NCBI GenBank assembly: GCA_963815045.1
Contig: CAWFET010000003.1
Location: forward strand, 558,001 to 622,000
Origin: DASUPK01 sp963815045
GTDB taxonomy: Bacteria; Actinomycetota; Thermoleophilia; Solirubrobacterales; 70-9
DNA: 64,000 nucleotides
Reading direction: 5' to 3'
Shown piece by piece: positions 16,632 to 25,313 of the stretch (position 1 is its first letter; each line of letters starts with the position of its first letter). The notes beneath the pieces were generated by a model. That model was not told the DNA's origin. It saw only the letters and a list, made by a program, of their open reading frames with translations, and made no database searches. The position numbers were made by a program, and so were the translations under genes.

Positions 16632-17195
16632 GTGAGACGGAGCTTGAGTAGGGCTTTCTGCGCTGTGCTGCTGGGCGGAACGATGCTGGCGGTGGCCGCA
16701 CCCGCCGCGAGCGCCACTGATACCTGGGATAGGCCGAGCCAGGATTTCGGCAGCCGGAGCGTGGGGACCACAAGCGACCCGCTCCAGTTCGCGCTCGTCG
16801 CCCAATGCGATGCCTTCACGGGTGGCCTTCCGCCAAACGCCTGCATCAGCCCGCCGAACGGCGTCCACAGTTACGGCGCGATCACGACCACGGGACCGTT
16901 CGCGATCGACCCGGCTACTGATGTCTGCAACGCCCGTGGCGGAGTGTTGTTGACGCCTTTCAACACCGCGCCCGTCGACGTATGCACCCTCCAGGTCAGC
17001 TTCAAGCCGACCTCCGCCGGTACAAAGACCGGCAGCCTGAGCACGACGACCAGCCCGTCCGGCGCCCCGCTGAAGGTCGCTCTGAAGGGAATCGGTGTCG
17101 GTAACGGAACTGGAACCACGACGGCCAAGAAGAAGTGCAAGAAGAAGAAGCGCTCGGCTGTTGCGGCCAAGAAGAAGTGCAAGAAGAAGAAGTAG
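16632..17195 (+). CDS. secreted Ig-like protein with double K/C tail
   Basis: 187 residues from GTG 16632, behind a ribosome site (GAGGGAGAA). Signal peptide to about residue 28 (AASA), then one beta-sandwich domain of the DUF1573 / choice-of-anchor type (SQDFGSRSVGTTSDPLQF, CTLQVSFKPTSAG, LKVALKGIG). The end is the double tail: KKKCKKKK, six small residues, KKKCKKKK, with 13 residues between the two cysteines. The tail is shared by unrelated secreted proteins here. The frame is open upstream into the SRP RNA, which is why this internal start is chosen. Confidence 0.85.
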   Translation: MRRSLSRAFCAVLLGGTMLAVAAPAASATDTWDRPSQDFGSRSVGTTSDPLQFALVAQCDAFTGGLPPNACISPPNGVHSYGAITTTGPFAIDPATDVCNARGGVLLTPFNTAPVDVCTLQVSFKPTSAGTKTGSLSTTTSPSGAPLKVALKGIGVGNGTGTTTAKKKCKKKKRSAVAAKKKCKKKK

Positions 17196-17238
17196 CGCGG
17201 GCCTAGCTTCCGTTTGCGGCCGTTGTAGGCTCCGCGGC

Positions 17239-17598
17239 GTGCGTGGGGTCACGTTCGCAGCCGTCGTCGTCGCTGCCTTTCTGGTCGCCGGGGTGGCGAA
17301 CGCCGACCGGAAGCCATCCCACAAGGAGAAGGTGCGGATCGCGCGGGTGGTGGGCCTGCCGGCGAAGTGCGCGCGGGTGCGGGTGTCGACCGAGACGAAG
17401 AAGCCCAAGTGGGGCTCCGTCTCCTTCCGGCCGGGGCCCAAGGACTGCAACCCGTTCGCGAGTAACGGCGTGACCGTCGTGCGGAAGTCCGTCGGACACT
17501 GGCGGTTCGTCACCGCCGGCAGCAGCTTCGACTGCTCGAGCCTCTACGCCCGGGTCCCGAAGAACGTCGTCGCGGACCTCGGCATCCGCTGCAGCTGA
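17239..17598 (+). CDS. small secreted protein of unknown function
   Basis: 119 residues from GTG 17239. Signal peptide to about residue 22 (VANA), then a basic, Cys-containing domain (KCARVRV, KDCNPF, FDCSSLYARV, GIRCS: four Cys, likely two disulfides). No family recognised. Lies between the K/C-tail protein and dnaX. The upstream frame is open but lacks sense. Confidence 0.75.
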   Translation: MRGVTFAAVVVAAFLVAGVANADRKPSHKEKVRIARVVGLPAKCARVRVSTETKKPKWGSVSFRPGPKDCNPFASNGVTVVRKSVGHWRFVTAGSSFDCSSLYARVPKNVVADLGIRCS

Positions 17599-17666
17599 CC
17601 GGAGTTTCCGCAATGGCGTCGGGTCGGCGCGCCGGAGCAGCCGAGGCCGGCGGATAGACTCGATTC

Positions 17667-18923
17667 GTGGCCGAATCCGCGTCTCTCTATCGTCGCCACC
17701 GCCCCCAGAGCTTCTCGGAGGTGGTCGGGCAGGAGCACATCGTGCGCACCCTCTCCAACGCCGTGGAGAAGGGGCGGGTCCATCACGCCTACCTCTTCGT
17801 TGGCTCCCGGGGGACTGGGAAGACCTCGATGGCGAAGATCCTCGCTCGCTCACTCAACTGCGTGCACGGGCCGACCCTCACCCCCTGCGGCGAATGCGAG
17901 CCCTGCCGGACGATCGCCGCGGGCACGTCGCTCGACGTCATCGAGATGGACGCGGCCTCGAACCGGTCGGTCGACGACATCCGCGAGCTGCGCGAGCGGG
18001 TCGGCTTCGCTCCGGCCGCCGGCCGCTGGAAGGTCTACATCCTCGATGAGGCGCACATGCTCACGAAGGAGGCATGGAACGCCTTCCTGAAGACGCTCGA
18101 GGAGCCGCCCCCGAACACGGTCTTCGTCCTGGCCACCACCGAGCCGCAGAAGGTGATGGCGACGATCGTCGACCGCTGCCAGCGCTTCGACTTCCAGCGC
18201 CCCTCGCTCGAGCAGATCGCCGAGGTCGTCAAGCGAGTGGCCGCCGCCGAATCGATCGAGATCGAGGACGGAGCAACCGCCCTGATCTCCCGGTCGGCAA
18301 CGGGCAGTTTCCGAGACGCCCTGGGCACCCTGGACCAGCTGGTCGCGTTCGGAGGCGACTCGGTCACGACGGACGAGGTGGTCGAGCTCTTGGGAGCAGC
18401 AGACGCGGAATTGCTCTTCGACACAACTGACGCCCTCGCCAGCGGGAATGCCAAGGCAGCACTCGAAGCCGTCGAACGCCTCTCCCGCTCGGGCCGCGAC
18501 CCCGGCCAGTTCGCCCGTGACCTGATCGCCCACCTTCGCCAGCTGCTGGTCGCAAGAGCGACGGGCGAGGTCCCCGAGTCGTTCACCGTGACGGTCGCAC
18601 AGCCGGAACGCCTTGCGGAACAGGCAAAGAACATGGACGACGCAAAGCTGGTCGGTGCAATCGATTCGCTGAGCGCCGCGGTGGCGGCAATGAGGGAAGG
18701 CGACGATCCGCGCCTGACCCTGGAGGTGGCCCTGCTCAAGGTGGCAACGCCGAGCCTCGACTCTTCCAGGGAGGCCCTGCTGCGCCGCATCGAGTCTTTG
18801 GAGTCGCGCTTGACCGGCGGTGGGGCCGGGGAAGCGGGCTCAGCAGGCTCCGGCAGTCCGATGGCCGGCTCGAATGCGCCCCAGCCCGAACCCTCGGCCA
18901 CCAGCGCCGGCCCTGCCTGCTGA
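17667..18923 (+). CDS. dnaX: DNA polymerase III subunit gamma/tau, N-terminal part
   Basis: Clamp-loader ATPase, start GTG 17667. It has Walker A (GSRGTGKTS), the four-Cys zinc module near residues 71-86 (CVHGPTLTPCGECEPC), Walker B DEAHML, the arginine-finger SRATGSFRD-type segment and domain III to about residue 385, then a linker. The frame ends at TGA 18921-18923 in the Pro/Gly/Ala linker, while the conserved C-terminal domain continues in the +1 frame (18820-19404). A 32-bp inverted repeat (18816-18947) surrounds the break. Without a shift this would give only a gamma-like product. Followed by ybaB and recR, the usual order. Confidence 0.93.
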   Translation: MAESASLYRRHRPQSFSEVVGQEHIVRTLSNAVEKGRVHHAYLFVGSRGTGKTSMAKILARSLNCVHGPTLTPCGECEPCRTIAAGTSLDVIEMDAASNRSVDDIRELRERVGFAPAAGRWKVYILDEAHMLTKEAWNAFLKTLEEPPPNTVFVLATTEPQKVMATIVDRCQRFDFQRPSLEQIAEVVKRVAAAESIEIEDGATALISRSATGSFRDALGTLDQLVAFGGDSVTTDEVVELLGAADAELLFDTTDALASGNAKAALEAVERLSRSGRDPGQFARDLIAHLRQLLVARATGEVPESFTVTVAQPERLAEQAKNMDDAKLVGAIDSLSAAVAAMREGDDPRLTLEVALLKVATPSLDSSREALLRRIESLESRLTGGGAGEAGSAGSGSPMAGSNAPQPEPSATSAGPAC

Positions 18924-18947
18924 GAACGCTTCCCCGGCCCCGCCGCC
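18816..18947. repeat. 32-bp near-perfect inverted repeat inside dnaX
   Basis: Arm 1 at 18816-18847 and arm 2 at 18916-18947 are complementary at 29 of 32 positions (30 counting a G-U pair), with a 68-nt loop. The stop of the upstream dnaX frame (18921-18923) lies in arm 2. In RNA this is a very stable hairpin exactly where the reading frame breaks. Confidence 0.85.
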
Positions 18948-19404
18948 AGTGGAGCAGCCGCCCTCCGAGGAGCCGGAACCCGAGGCATCGGTCGCCACTG
19001 CGACGATCGAGATCGAGCGTGTCGTCGAGGCCTGGCCCGCGATCGTCGGTCACGTCAGGGACTCGGGATCGGCAATGCTCTCCACGCTCTTCGATGAAGC
19101 CAGGCCGCTTGCGATCGATGAGGAGCGGTCGATGGTCCGGATCGGGTTTCCGTCGTCGGCGACGTTCAACAAGAAGAAAGCCGAGTCCTCGGTCAACCTC
19201 GAGCGGATGACCGAGGCAATCACGTTGATTGTCGGCACTCGGATGCGCCCCGTCTATGAGCTGATCGAGGTGGAGGAGCAGCAGGCCGTCCCGGAGGCAT
19301 CCGCCGACGTCAACGAGGATGATCTGGTCGACATGATCAAGGACAACTTCGACGCGACGGAGGTCGTCCCCGACGACGACGCGCCTGAAAGCGAGGCCGG
19401 CTGA
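18820..19404 (+). CDS. dnaX C-terminal segment in the +1 frame
   Basis: After a Pro/Ala/Glu-rich linker (ENASPAPPPVEQPPSEEPEP), this frame encodes the last domain of DnaX tau: ERVVEAWPAIVGHVRDSG, ARPLAIDEERSMVRIGFPSS, FNKKKAESSVNLERMTEAI and a final acidic tail. It lacks its own ribosome site and is best read as continuation of the dnaX frame by a +1 shift, or after a one-base insertion error. The conserved part begins at about 19000. The TGA overlaps the ybaB start (TGATG). Confidence 0.8.
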   Translation: MGPGKRAQQAPAVRWPARMRPSPNPRPPAPALPAENASPAPPPVEQPPSEEPEPEASVATATIEIERVVEAWPAIVGHVRDSGSAMLSTLFDEARPLAIDEERSMVRIGFPSSATFNKKKAESSVNLERMTEAITLIVGTRMRPVYELIEVEEQQAVPEASADVNEDDLVDMIKDNFDATEVVPDDDAPESEAG

Positions 19405-19739
19405 TGCCACAGGGTCCCAACATGAACCAGCTGCTCAAGCAGGCCCAGCAGATGCAGGCCGAGATGGCCAAGGCGCAGGAGCAGCTCAAGAACGAGACGG
19501 TCGAGGCGAGTGCCGGCGGCGGGATGGTCAAGGTGACGATGACCGGCGACATGCAGCTTCGGGGGATCGAGATCTCGCCCGACGCCGTCGACCCCGAGGA
19601 CGTCGAGATGCTGCAGGACATGGTCTCCGCCGCGGTCAACGAGGCGCTGCGCTCGGCGCAGGAGCTCGCGGCGAGCCGGATGGGCGGCATCGCCGGCCTC
19701 GGCGGCGGGGGCGGCCTTCCCGGCCTCCCCGGTATGTAG
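19404..19739 (+). CDS. ybaB: YbaB/EbfC nucleoid-associated protein
   Basis: 111 residues. Dimeric DNA-binding protein: coiled N-terminal helix (NMNQLLKQAQQMQAEMAKAQ), central strand region VKVTMTGDMQLRGIEISPDA, C-terminal helix MVSAAVNEALRSAQEL and a Gly-rich end. ATG overlaps the dnaX stop. It is between dnaX and recR as in most bacteria. Confidence 0.95.
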   Translation: MPQGPNMNQLLKQAQQMQAEMAKAQEQLKNETVEASAGGGMVKVTMTGDMQLRGIEISPDAVDPEDVEMLQDMVSAAVNEALRSAQELAASRMGGIAGLGGGGGLPGLPGM

Positions 19740-19766
19740 AGCCACCCTGGTCCCTAGGCTCTGAGC

Positions 19767-20357
19767 ATGTACGCGGGACCGATCAGCCAGCTGATCGCCG
19801 AGCTCTCCAAGCTGCCCGGGATCGGACAGCGCACCGCGCAGCGGCTCGCCTTTCACATCCTGCGGGCGAGTGACGAGGACGCCCTGGGGCTGTCCGACGC
19901 GATCCGCGAGGTGAAGGAGAAGGTCGGCCTCTGCGAGGTCTGCTTCAACCTGGCCGAGGGCCCGCGCTGCCGCATCTGCGAGGACACCCGTCGCGACCAG
20001 TCGGTGATCTGCGTGGTCGAGGAACCCGCTGACGTGATCCCCTTCGAGCGGACCGGCGAGTACCGCGGCCTCTACCACGTGCTTGGCGGCGCGCTCTCGC
20101 CCATCGACGGGATCGATCCGGAGGACCTGCGGATCGCCGAGCTGATCGATCGCGTCGACGACGACGTCAAGGAGGTGGTGCTCGCCACCAACCCGACGAC
20201 GACCGGCGAGGCGACCGCGCTCCACATCGCCGACGCCCTGCGGGACCGGGTCTCGGTGACGAGGCTCGCGAGCGGGCTGCCGGTCGGAGCGGACCTCGAG
20301 CACGCCGACGAGGTCACCCTCGGCAAGGCCCTGGCGGGAAGGCAATCCCTCACGTAG
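19767..20357 (+). CDS. recR: recombination protein RecR
   Basis: 196 residues, standard length. HhH segment (LSKLPGIGQRTAQRLAFHIL), zinc finger CEVCFNLAEGPRCRIC, and the TOPRIM domain (ICVVEEPADVIPFERTGEY...VVLATNPTTTGEATA). Acts with RecF/RecO to load RecA at gaps. Separated from ybaB by 27 bp, same operon. Confidence 0.97.
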   Translation: MYAGPISQLIAELSKLPGIGQRTAQRLAFHILRASDEDALGLSDAIREVKEKVGLCEVCFNLAEGPRCRICEDTRRDQSVICVVEEPADVIPFERTGEYRGLYHVLGGALSPIDGIDPEDLRIAELIDRVDDDVKEVVLATNPTTTGEATALHIADALRDRVSVTRLASGLPVGADLEHADEVTLGKALAGRQSLT

Positions 20358-20411
20358 AGGTCCCCGTATTCAGGTGGTACTCACAACCATCTGACCGAAT
20401 CAGGGGGAAAC

Positions 20412-20969
20412 ATGAGAGCGAAGAAGGGAATCTTCGCCGCCTGCATCGTGGCGGCGCTCACCCTTGCGGTTGCGATCACTGGAACCGCGACCGCCGCGCC
20501 CGGAGCCTCGAAGGCGGCGAAGAGGTGCAAGAGGAAGCACTCCACCAAGAAGAGGAAGAAGTGCAAGAAGAGGAGGGCCGACGCTCAGCGGTTGCCGGTC
20601 ATCCGCGCGACCCTGACTTGGTCGAACGGCGGCGCCGATGACGTCGACATGGACCTCTTGGTCTTCGACGGGAACGGCGGGATGGCGGGCGACGGATCGA
20701 ACACGATCCCGCTCAGCTCGATCACGCCGGACTTCGCCGGCCGCTCGGGAAGCGAGACGTTCACTGACAGCCTGTTCACTCCGCAGAGCGCTCGAGACCT
20801 GAGTTTCGCCGTCTGCTACTCGGCCCGGGGACCGGTTCACACCGATTTCACGCTCACGTACGTGACTGCCGACGGGGTCATTCACGGCGACAGTCAGAGC
20901 CCGGGCACCACCGGCCGCTTTGACTATCCCGGTGGGGTTGCGATCCCCTCCGGCGTCTGCTCACGCTGA
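20412..20969 (+). CDS. secreted protein with basic K/C segment after the signal peptide
   Basis: 185 residues. A signal peptide (to about residue 29) is followed at once by a lysine/arginine-rich stretch holding two Cys (KRCKRKH...KKRKKCKKRR, 11 residues between them). The rest is a beta-rich domain (IRATLTWSNGGADDVDMDLL, DFAGRSGSETFTD) ending in Cys-Ser-Arg; the strand pattern suggests an Asp/Gly-rich metal-binding beta-sandwich, family unknown. A decayed copy lies just downstream. Ribosome site CAGGGGGAAA precedes ATG 20412. Confidence 0.8.
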   Translation: MRAKKGIFAACIVAALTLAVAITGTATAAPGASKAAKRCKRKHSTKKRKKCKKRRADAQRLPVIRATLTWSNGGADDVDMDLLVFDGNGGMAGDGSNTIPLSSITPDFAGRSGSETFTDSLFTPQSARDLSFAVCYSARGPVHTDFTLTYVTADGVIHGDSQSPGTTGRFDYPGGVAIPSGVCSR

Positions 20970-21062
20970 TGGACATATGGATCTGACTCACACACACGGG
21001 CGGCCTGGCCGGTAGTAGGGTCGCCCCCGGAAACCCGGAAACAGCCGGAGAGGGGAATCGAG

Positions 21063-21655
21063 ATGAGAAGAACAAGGGGCTCGTGCCTGCTGGCGCTCGT
21101 GGCGCTGGGGGCGTTCATGATCACCGCGACCGTCGGCGGAAGCGCCAGCGCTTCCGGCGGCAACGCCGTCGCGGCGAAGAAGAAGTGCAAGAAGAAGAAG
21201 AAGGCCACGCTTCATCAGCCAAGAAGAAGCGGTGCAAGAAGCGGAAGGAGGCGCCGGACCGGTTTCCGTGGTCCGCGCGACGCTGACTTGGTCGAGCGGC
21301 GGTGGCAACGACGCGACTGGACCTGTTCGTCTTCGATTCGAGCGGCCGCACGGGCCGGGAACGGGCTGCGACGCGATTCCGCGCAAGCGACCTCTCGCCT
21401 GATGCTGACCGGCTCGGCCGGCACCGAGACATTCACGGATCTGAATGCCGGACAGCACCGCGCCGTTCAGCTTCGGCGTCTGTTACACGGTCGGCGGCTC
21501 GGTTCACGCGGACTACACGATCACCTACGTGACGTCCGACGGTGTGACCACACGGACACCCGCGCCAGGGATACCAGCCTGGGAAGCGGTTTCCACGTCG
21601 ACTATCCGGCGGATGGAGTCCGATCCCCACCGGGTATGCGCCGAACGAGCCTGAT
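21063..21655 (+). pseudogene. decayed tandem copy of the upstream secreted protein
   Basis: Starts with a good signal peptide and a K/C stretch (VAAKKKCKKKKK) like the neighbour at 20412, but the homologous domain is spread over all three frames: a second K/C block (AKKKRCKKRK), RATLTW, LDLFVFDSSG, SAGTETFTD, STAPFSFGVCYTVGGSVHAD, GFHVDYPADGV. At least six frame switches occur in under 600 bp, far more than at any other gene here, so this is a decayed duplicate. Confidence 0.8.
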
Positions 21656-21692
21656 CGGCGCCGGTCCGCGTAGCGTGGCCGCGTAAACGCAG

Positions 21693-21932
21693 CTACATGC
21701 GGCGGGTCGGGTCGTCGTACCCGCCCCGCCGCTGTGGGTATTCGTCCTTGTCCTTCGGCGGCCCGCCCTGCTGGACCAGCTCGTAGAGCAGTGACAGCGC
21801 CAGGCCGGCGCCGCCGGCGATCATCAGGATCAACCCGACGGTCTGGATGTTGATCACGTCGGAGTTGACGTTGAGCGCGTAGCGCAGGATGGCGCCGATC
21901 GCGATCAGGAAGATGGCCGTGGCGATGGTCAA
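21693..21932 (-). CDS. small membrane protein, DUF6458-like
   Basis: 79 residues from TTG 21932 (TIATAIFLIAIGAILRYALN is the usual start of this family). Two TM helices (about 3-20 and 28-48) flank a short loop (VNSDVINIQTVG), then a charged Pro/Arg/Asp tail. The frame is open further upstream into the carbonic anhydrase gene, but that extension has no matching start. Function unknown. Last gene of the PadR/MMPL/carbonic anhydrase group. Confidence 0.7.
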   Translation of the reverse strand: MTIATAIFLIAIGAILRYALNVNSDVINIQTVGLILMIAGGAGLALSLLYELVQQGGPPKDKDEYPQRRGGYDDPTRRM

Positions 21933-21996
21933 GGCGCCCAGGATACCCGCGGCCCCCGCCGCCGTCGCGGGCAGCTCCCTGCGTGGCGGCGTGATT

Positions 21997-22536
21997 TCAG
22001 GCAGCCGAGCGGCTGCCGCTGGGGACGATCGTCTCCACCAGGCCGGTGACCACGTCATAGACATGGCCCGAGAGAGCAATTCGCGGGGAGACGGCGGACG
22101 CCGACCGGAGCCGTTCGACGTCGCGTGTGACGGTGTCGACCGGGTCCAGGATCGCTCGGTCTGCGAGGGCTAGCTCGTCGGCGCCGGTCCGCTCCGCGTA
22201 GCGGCGCCGGAAGCCCTCGTTCGAGAGAGCGGCTGCCCCGCACTGGGTGTGGTGGACCACGGCGACCTCGAACAGCGGCCCATCGGGTATGAGGTTCTCC
22301 GCGATCTGGCCGATGAAGGCCACGTCGTTCACCACCTCCGTTGTGACTCGGCCGCCGACGTTGCGGACGACCACGGCGTCACCGAGCCCGAGGTCGAGGA
22401 AGTGAGCAGGGTCGACGCGGGGATCGATGCAGGTGACCACGAACAGGCGCAGGCTCGGGAAGACGACGGCGCCCTCGTGGCCACCGGCGGAGGCGAAGCT
22501 TCGGTTGCGCTCGAGCGCCGATTCGATCCCGGTCAT
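21997..22536 (-). CDS. beta-carbonic anhydrase, second copy
   Basis: 179 residues. Zinc motif CIDPRVDP near residue 36 (Cys-x-Asp-x-Arg) and HHTQCGAA near residue 95 (His-x2-Cys). Shorter than the first copy and with Ile in place of Ala after the first Cys. The ATG overlaps the MMPL stop (ATGA), so translation is coupled and the enzyme belongs to the same operon as the MMPL exporter and the PadR regulator. Confidence 0.92.
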   Translation of the reverse strand: MTGIESALERNRSFASAGGHEGAVVFPSLRLFVVTCIDPRVDPAHFLDLGLGDAVVVRNVGGRVTTEVVNDVAFIGQIAENLIPDGPLFEVAVVHHTQCGAAALSNEGFRRRYAERTGADELALADRAILDPVDTVTRDVERLRSASAVSPRIALSGHVYDVVTGLVETIVPSGSRSAA

Positions 22537-24677
22537 GCGGCTTCGCCCGCGGCCGGGCCCGGCCCGGTCTCGCTCAATCCGAAGCGGGAGTGCAGGCGCC
22601 GCAGCGGCCTGGGCGCCCACCAATTCCAGTCGCCGAGCAGCTCCATCAGCGAGGGAACCAGCAGCGCACGGATCAGGCTGGCGTCGATCAGCACGGCAAG
22701 CGCGGTGCCGACGCCGTTCTCCTTGATGAAGATGATCTGCGAGGTGGCGAATGCGCCGATCGCGATCGCGAAGAGGAGCGCGGCCGCCGTGACGATGCGC
22801 CCGGTCCTCTCCAGCCCGACGGCGACCGCCTCCGAACTGTTGATCCCCGAGTCGTGGGCCTCCTTGATCCGGGAGAGCAGGAAGACGCCGTAGTCGGTCG
22901 AGAGCCCGAAGACGACGGCGAACAGCAGGATCGGCATCGTCTGCTCGAGCGCGCCCTGGCCGCGGTAGTCGAGCAGGCCCTCCAACCGGCCGTCCTGGAA
23001 GACGAAGACCAGGATCCCGAACGTGGCGCTCAGGTTGAGGGCGTTCATGAGCAGCTGCTTGACCGGCAGGATCACCGACCCGGTCATGAGGAAGAGGACG
23101 ATCAGCGTCGCGACGATCACGATCGCCAGCGCGATCGGGGCGTGCGACGAGAGGCTCGATTGCAGGTCGACGAAGTGAGCGGCCGCACCTCCGACGAGCA
23201 GCTGCGTTCCGGCCGGAGCCGGCAGGTCTCGCAGCGTCTTCACCGCATTCCGGCTCGTGTCCGAGATGTAGCTCTCCGTCGAGTAGGCCTGGATCACGGC
23301 GTCGCCATTGGGCAGGGGCACCGCCGGCTGGACCTCGGCGATACCGCTGACCCCGGAGATCTGGCGGCCGACCGCCGCCAGCGCCTTCGGATTCGCGTTC
23401 TCGACCAGGATCTGGTTCGGGGTGTCGCGGAACGGCGGGAACTCGGCTCGCATCACGTTGTCCACCTGGCGGGCGCTGGCGCTCTCCGGCAGCACCTGGG
23501 CGTCGACCGAGGTGAACTTGAGCGAGTAGAACGGGATTCCCAGCACCAACAGGAGGACGGCGGTGACGGTGGCGACGCCGACCGGCCGGCGCATGACGAA
23601 GCGGGAGAGCCGGTACCAGAAGCCGTCCTGCATGTGGGTCGCGTCGCGCTCGGCACGGCGCTGCAGGAAGCCCGGGGCCAGCGCGTTGACGCGGTTGCCG
23701 AGCAGGGCGAGCACCGCCGGGAGCACGGTCAGGGCGATCAGGGAGGCGAACAGCGCGACGAGCGCTCCGCCGAGGCCCATCGAGTAGAGGAAGCGCTGCG
23801 GGAAGACGAGCAGCGAGGCGAGCGCCACGGCGACGGTGATCGAGGAGAAGAGCACCGTACGGCCGGCCGTGTTCATGGTCCGGCGCATCGCCTCGGCGCC
23901 CGGCCCGGTCTTCGCGATCTCCTCGCGGTAACGCGAGACGACGAACAGGCTGTAGTCGATCGCGAGCCCGAGTCCGAGGCCGGTCGTCAGGTTGAGTGCG
24001 AAGACCGAGACGTCGACCACCTCGTTCGCCAAGCGCAGCATCAGGAAGGTGCCGACGATCGCCAGGCCTCCGATCATCAGGGGCAGGAGCGCGGCGACAG
24101 CGCTGCGGAAGAAGAGCAGCGAGAGCAGGAAGAGCAGTGGGAAGGCGAGCAGCTCGGCCATCCGCAGGTCCTTCTCGACCTGCTTGTTGACCTGCTCCTG
24201 CGCCAGGGCGATGCCGCCGACGCTGATGCCGGGACGGCCTTCGAGGTCGTCGGCGATTCGCTTCGCTGCGTCCTGCTGGTCCTTGTCGTCGGTCGCCTTC
24301 AGGCTGACCGCGATGTAGGTGGTGTCCCCCTGGCGCGAGACGAAGTCGCGGTTGTGCGTGTCGAGATAGCTCGCCGCCGAGGCGACATCCGGATTCCGCT
24401 TCAGCTGCGACTCGAGTTGCGCGACGCGCTGACGCCCTGCAGGGGTGGTGGGGGAGGTGTTCTGCGCGAGCACGATCACGCTCGCCGCCCGGTAGCCGTC
24501 GCTCTCCAGCCGGTTCTGTGCCTTGACGCTCTCGGTGCCGGGGTCGTCTGCCCCGTAGGGCGCGAGCTTGCTCGCGACCCCTCCGCCGATCGCACCGGCG
24601 ATCACGAAGAAGAACGCCGCGAAGATCACCACGCGCCTGCCGCGGCGCTGAGCCAGTGATGCCAGTGAGTTGAACAT
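22533..24677 (-). CDS. MMPL-family (RND-type) transporter
   Basis: 714 residues. Two TM clusters with the family motifs (LGLGLAIDYSLFVVSRYREEI and VFGLSTDYGVFLLSRIKEAHD) and two large extracytoplasmic loops; TM1 at about 17-37. Exports lipids or small hydrophobic molecules; substrate unknown. Starts 3 bp after the PadR stop and overlaps the carbonic anhydrase start, so it is under the PadR gene's control. Only 28-30% GC-skewed segments are absent: codon use looks native. Confidence 0.92.
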   Translation of the reverse strand: MFNSLASLAQRRGRRVVIFAAFFFVIAGAIGGGVASKLAPYGADDPGTESVKAQNRLESDGYRAASVIVLAQNTSPTTPAGRQRVAQLESQLKRNPDVASAASYLDTHNRDFVSRQGDTTYIAVSLKATDDKDQQDAAKRIADDLEGRPGISVGGIALAQEQVNKQVEKDLRMAELLAFPLLFLLSLLFFRSAVAALLPLMIGGLAIVGTFLMLRLANEVVDVSVFALNLTTGLGLGLAIDYSLFVVSRYREEIAKTGPGAEAMRRTMNTAGRTVLFSSITVAVALASLLVFPQRFLYSMGLGGALVALFASLIALTVLPAVLALLGNRVNALAPGFLQRRAERDATHMQDGFWYRLSRFVMRRPVGVATVTAVLLLVLGIPFYSLKFTSVDAQVLPESASARQVDNVMRAEFPPFRDTPNQILVENANPKALAAVGRQISGVSGIAEVQPAVPLPNGDAVIQAYSTESYISDTSRNAVKTLRDLPAPAGTQLLVGGAAAHFVDLQSSLSSHAPIALAIVIVATLIVLFLMTGSVILPVKQLLMNALNLSATFGILVFVFQDGRLEGLLDYRGQGALEQTMPILLFAVVFGLSTDYGVFLLSRIKEAHDSGINSSEAVAVGLERTGRIVTAAALLFAIAIGAFATSQIIFIKENGVGTALAVLIDASLIRALLVPSLMELLGDWNWWAPRPLRRLHSRFGLSETGPGPAAGEAA

Positions 24678-24680
24678 TTC

Positions 24681-25265
24681 CTACCTCCCCCCGTCGGCCT
24701 TGGCCGCGCGGTTGTTTTCTCGTTCCAGTTGATCGGCGGCGCGCTCGAACCACTCCGCCGTCCATTCGCTCGTCTCGATGCCGAACCTGAGCACCAGCAG
24801 CGATCCGGCATCCGGCTTCGCCTCGGGGCCCTCCGGCTCGCCGGTTTCGTCGATCGCCTGCTGGATCGCGCGGAGCTCGGCTGCCTTCGCCCGCGACGTC
24901 GCCGCGCGCTTGCGGGCGATCTCCGCGGCCAGAGACGGTTCGACGGCGCCGGAGAAGAAGAGACGCAGCAGGCCCTCGTCGCGGGCCTCGAGCACCTCGG
25001 AGTCGCCGCCCATCCATTCCTTTGCCGCCCTCCGGCCCTTGGCGGTCAGCTTGTAGGTGGTGCGCTGGCGGTTGCCCTGGGCCGAATCGCTGCCGGTGAC
25101 CAGGCCCTCCGCCTCGAGGCGCTTGAGCTCGGGATAGATCTGGCCGTAGCTCGCCGCCCAGAAGAAGCGGGCCGAGGTGTCGACCAGCTGCTTGATCTCG
25201 TAGCCGGACCGCGGGCTGGCGGACAGCATTCCCACTATGACTTTGCCGGTGGCGCTCAGTTCCAT
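24681..25265 (-). CDS. PadR-family transcriptional regulator
   Basis: 194 residues. Winged-helix N-terminus (VIVGMLSASPRSGYEIKQLV, YPELKRLEAEGLVTG, TYKLTAKGR) and a helical C-terminal dimerisation domain of the Vir_act_alpha_C type (WMGGDSEVLEARDEGLLRLF). PadR proteins repress efflux genes and release on small-molecule binding. Two GATATATC boxes sit just upstream of its start. Heads an operon with the MMPL exporter, carbonic anhydrase and a small membrane protein. Confidence 0.92.
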   Translation of the reverse strand: MELSATGKVIVGMLSASPRSGYEIKQLVDTSARFFWAASYGQIYPELKRLEAEGLVTGSDSAQGNRQRTTYKLTAKGRRAAKEWMGGDSEVLEARDEGLLRLFFSGAVEPSLAAEIARKRAATSRAKAAELRAIQQAIDETGEPEGPEAKPDAGSLLVLRFGIETSEWTAEWFERAADQLERENNRAAKADGGR

Positions 25266-25275
25266 GTCGCCACGA

Positions 25276-25296
25276 GATATATCAATCCGATATATC
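25276..25296. promoter_or_regulatory. two GATATATC boxes, probable PadR operator
   Basis: Palindromic GATATATC at 25276-25283 and again at 25289-25296, 13 bp apart, 11 bp before the padR start. The AT-rich site in GC-rich DNA and its distance fit an autoregulatory operator. Confidence 0.65.
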
Positions 25297-25313
25297 AGCG
25301 TGTGTGACGTGGG

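Noticed and set aside
22537..25017. Long open frame on the minus strand, in the frame of the second carbonic anhydrase, running through the MMPL gene
   Set aside because: The MMPL protein with clear TM motifs is in another frame; only the carbonic anhydrase end of this frame (21997-22536) is real.
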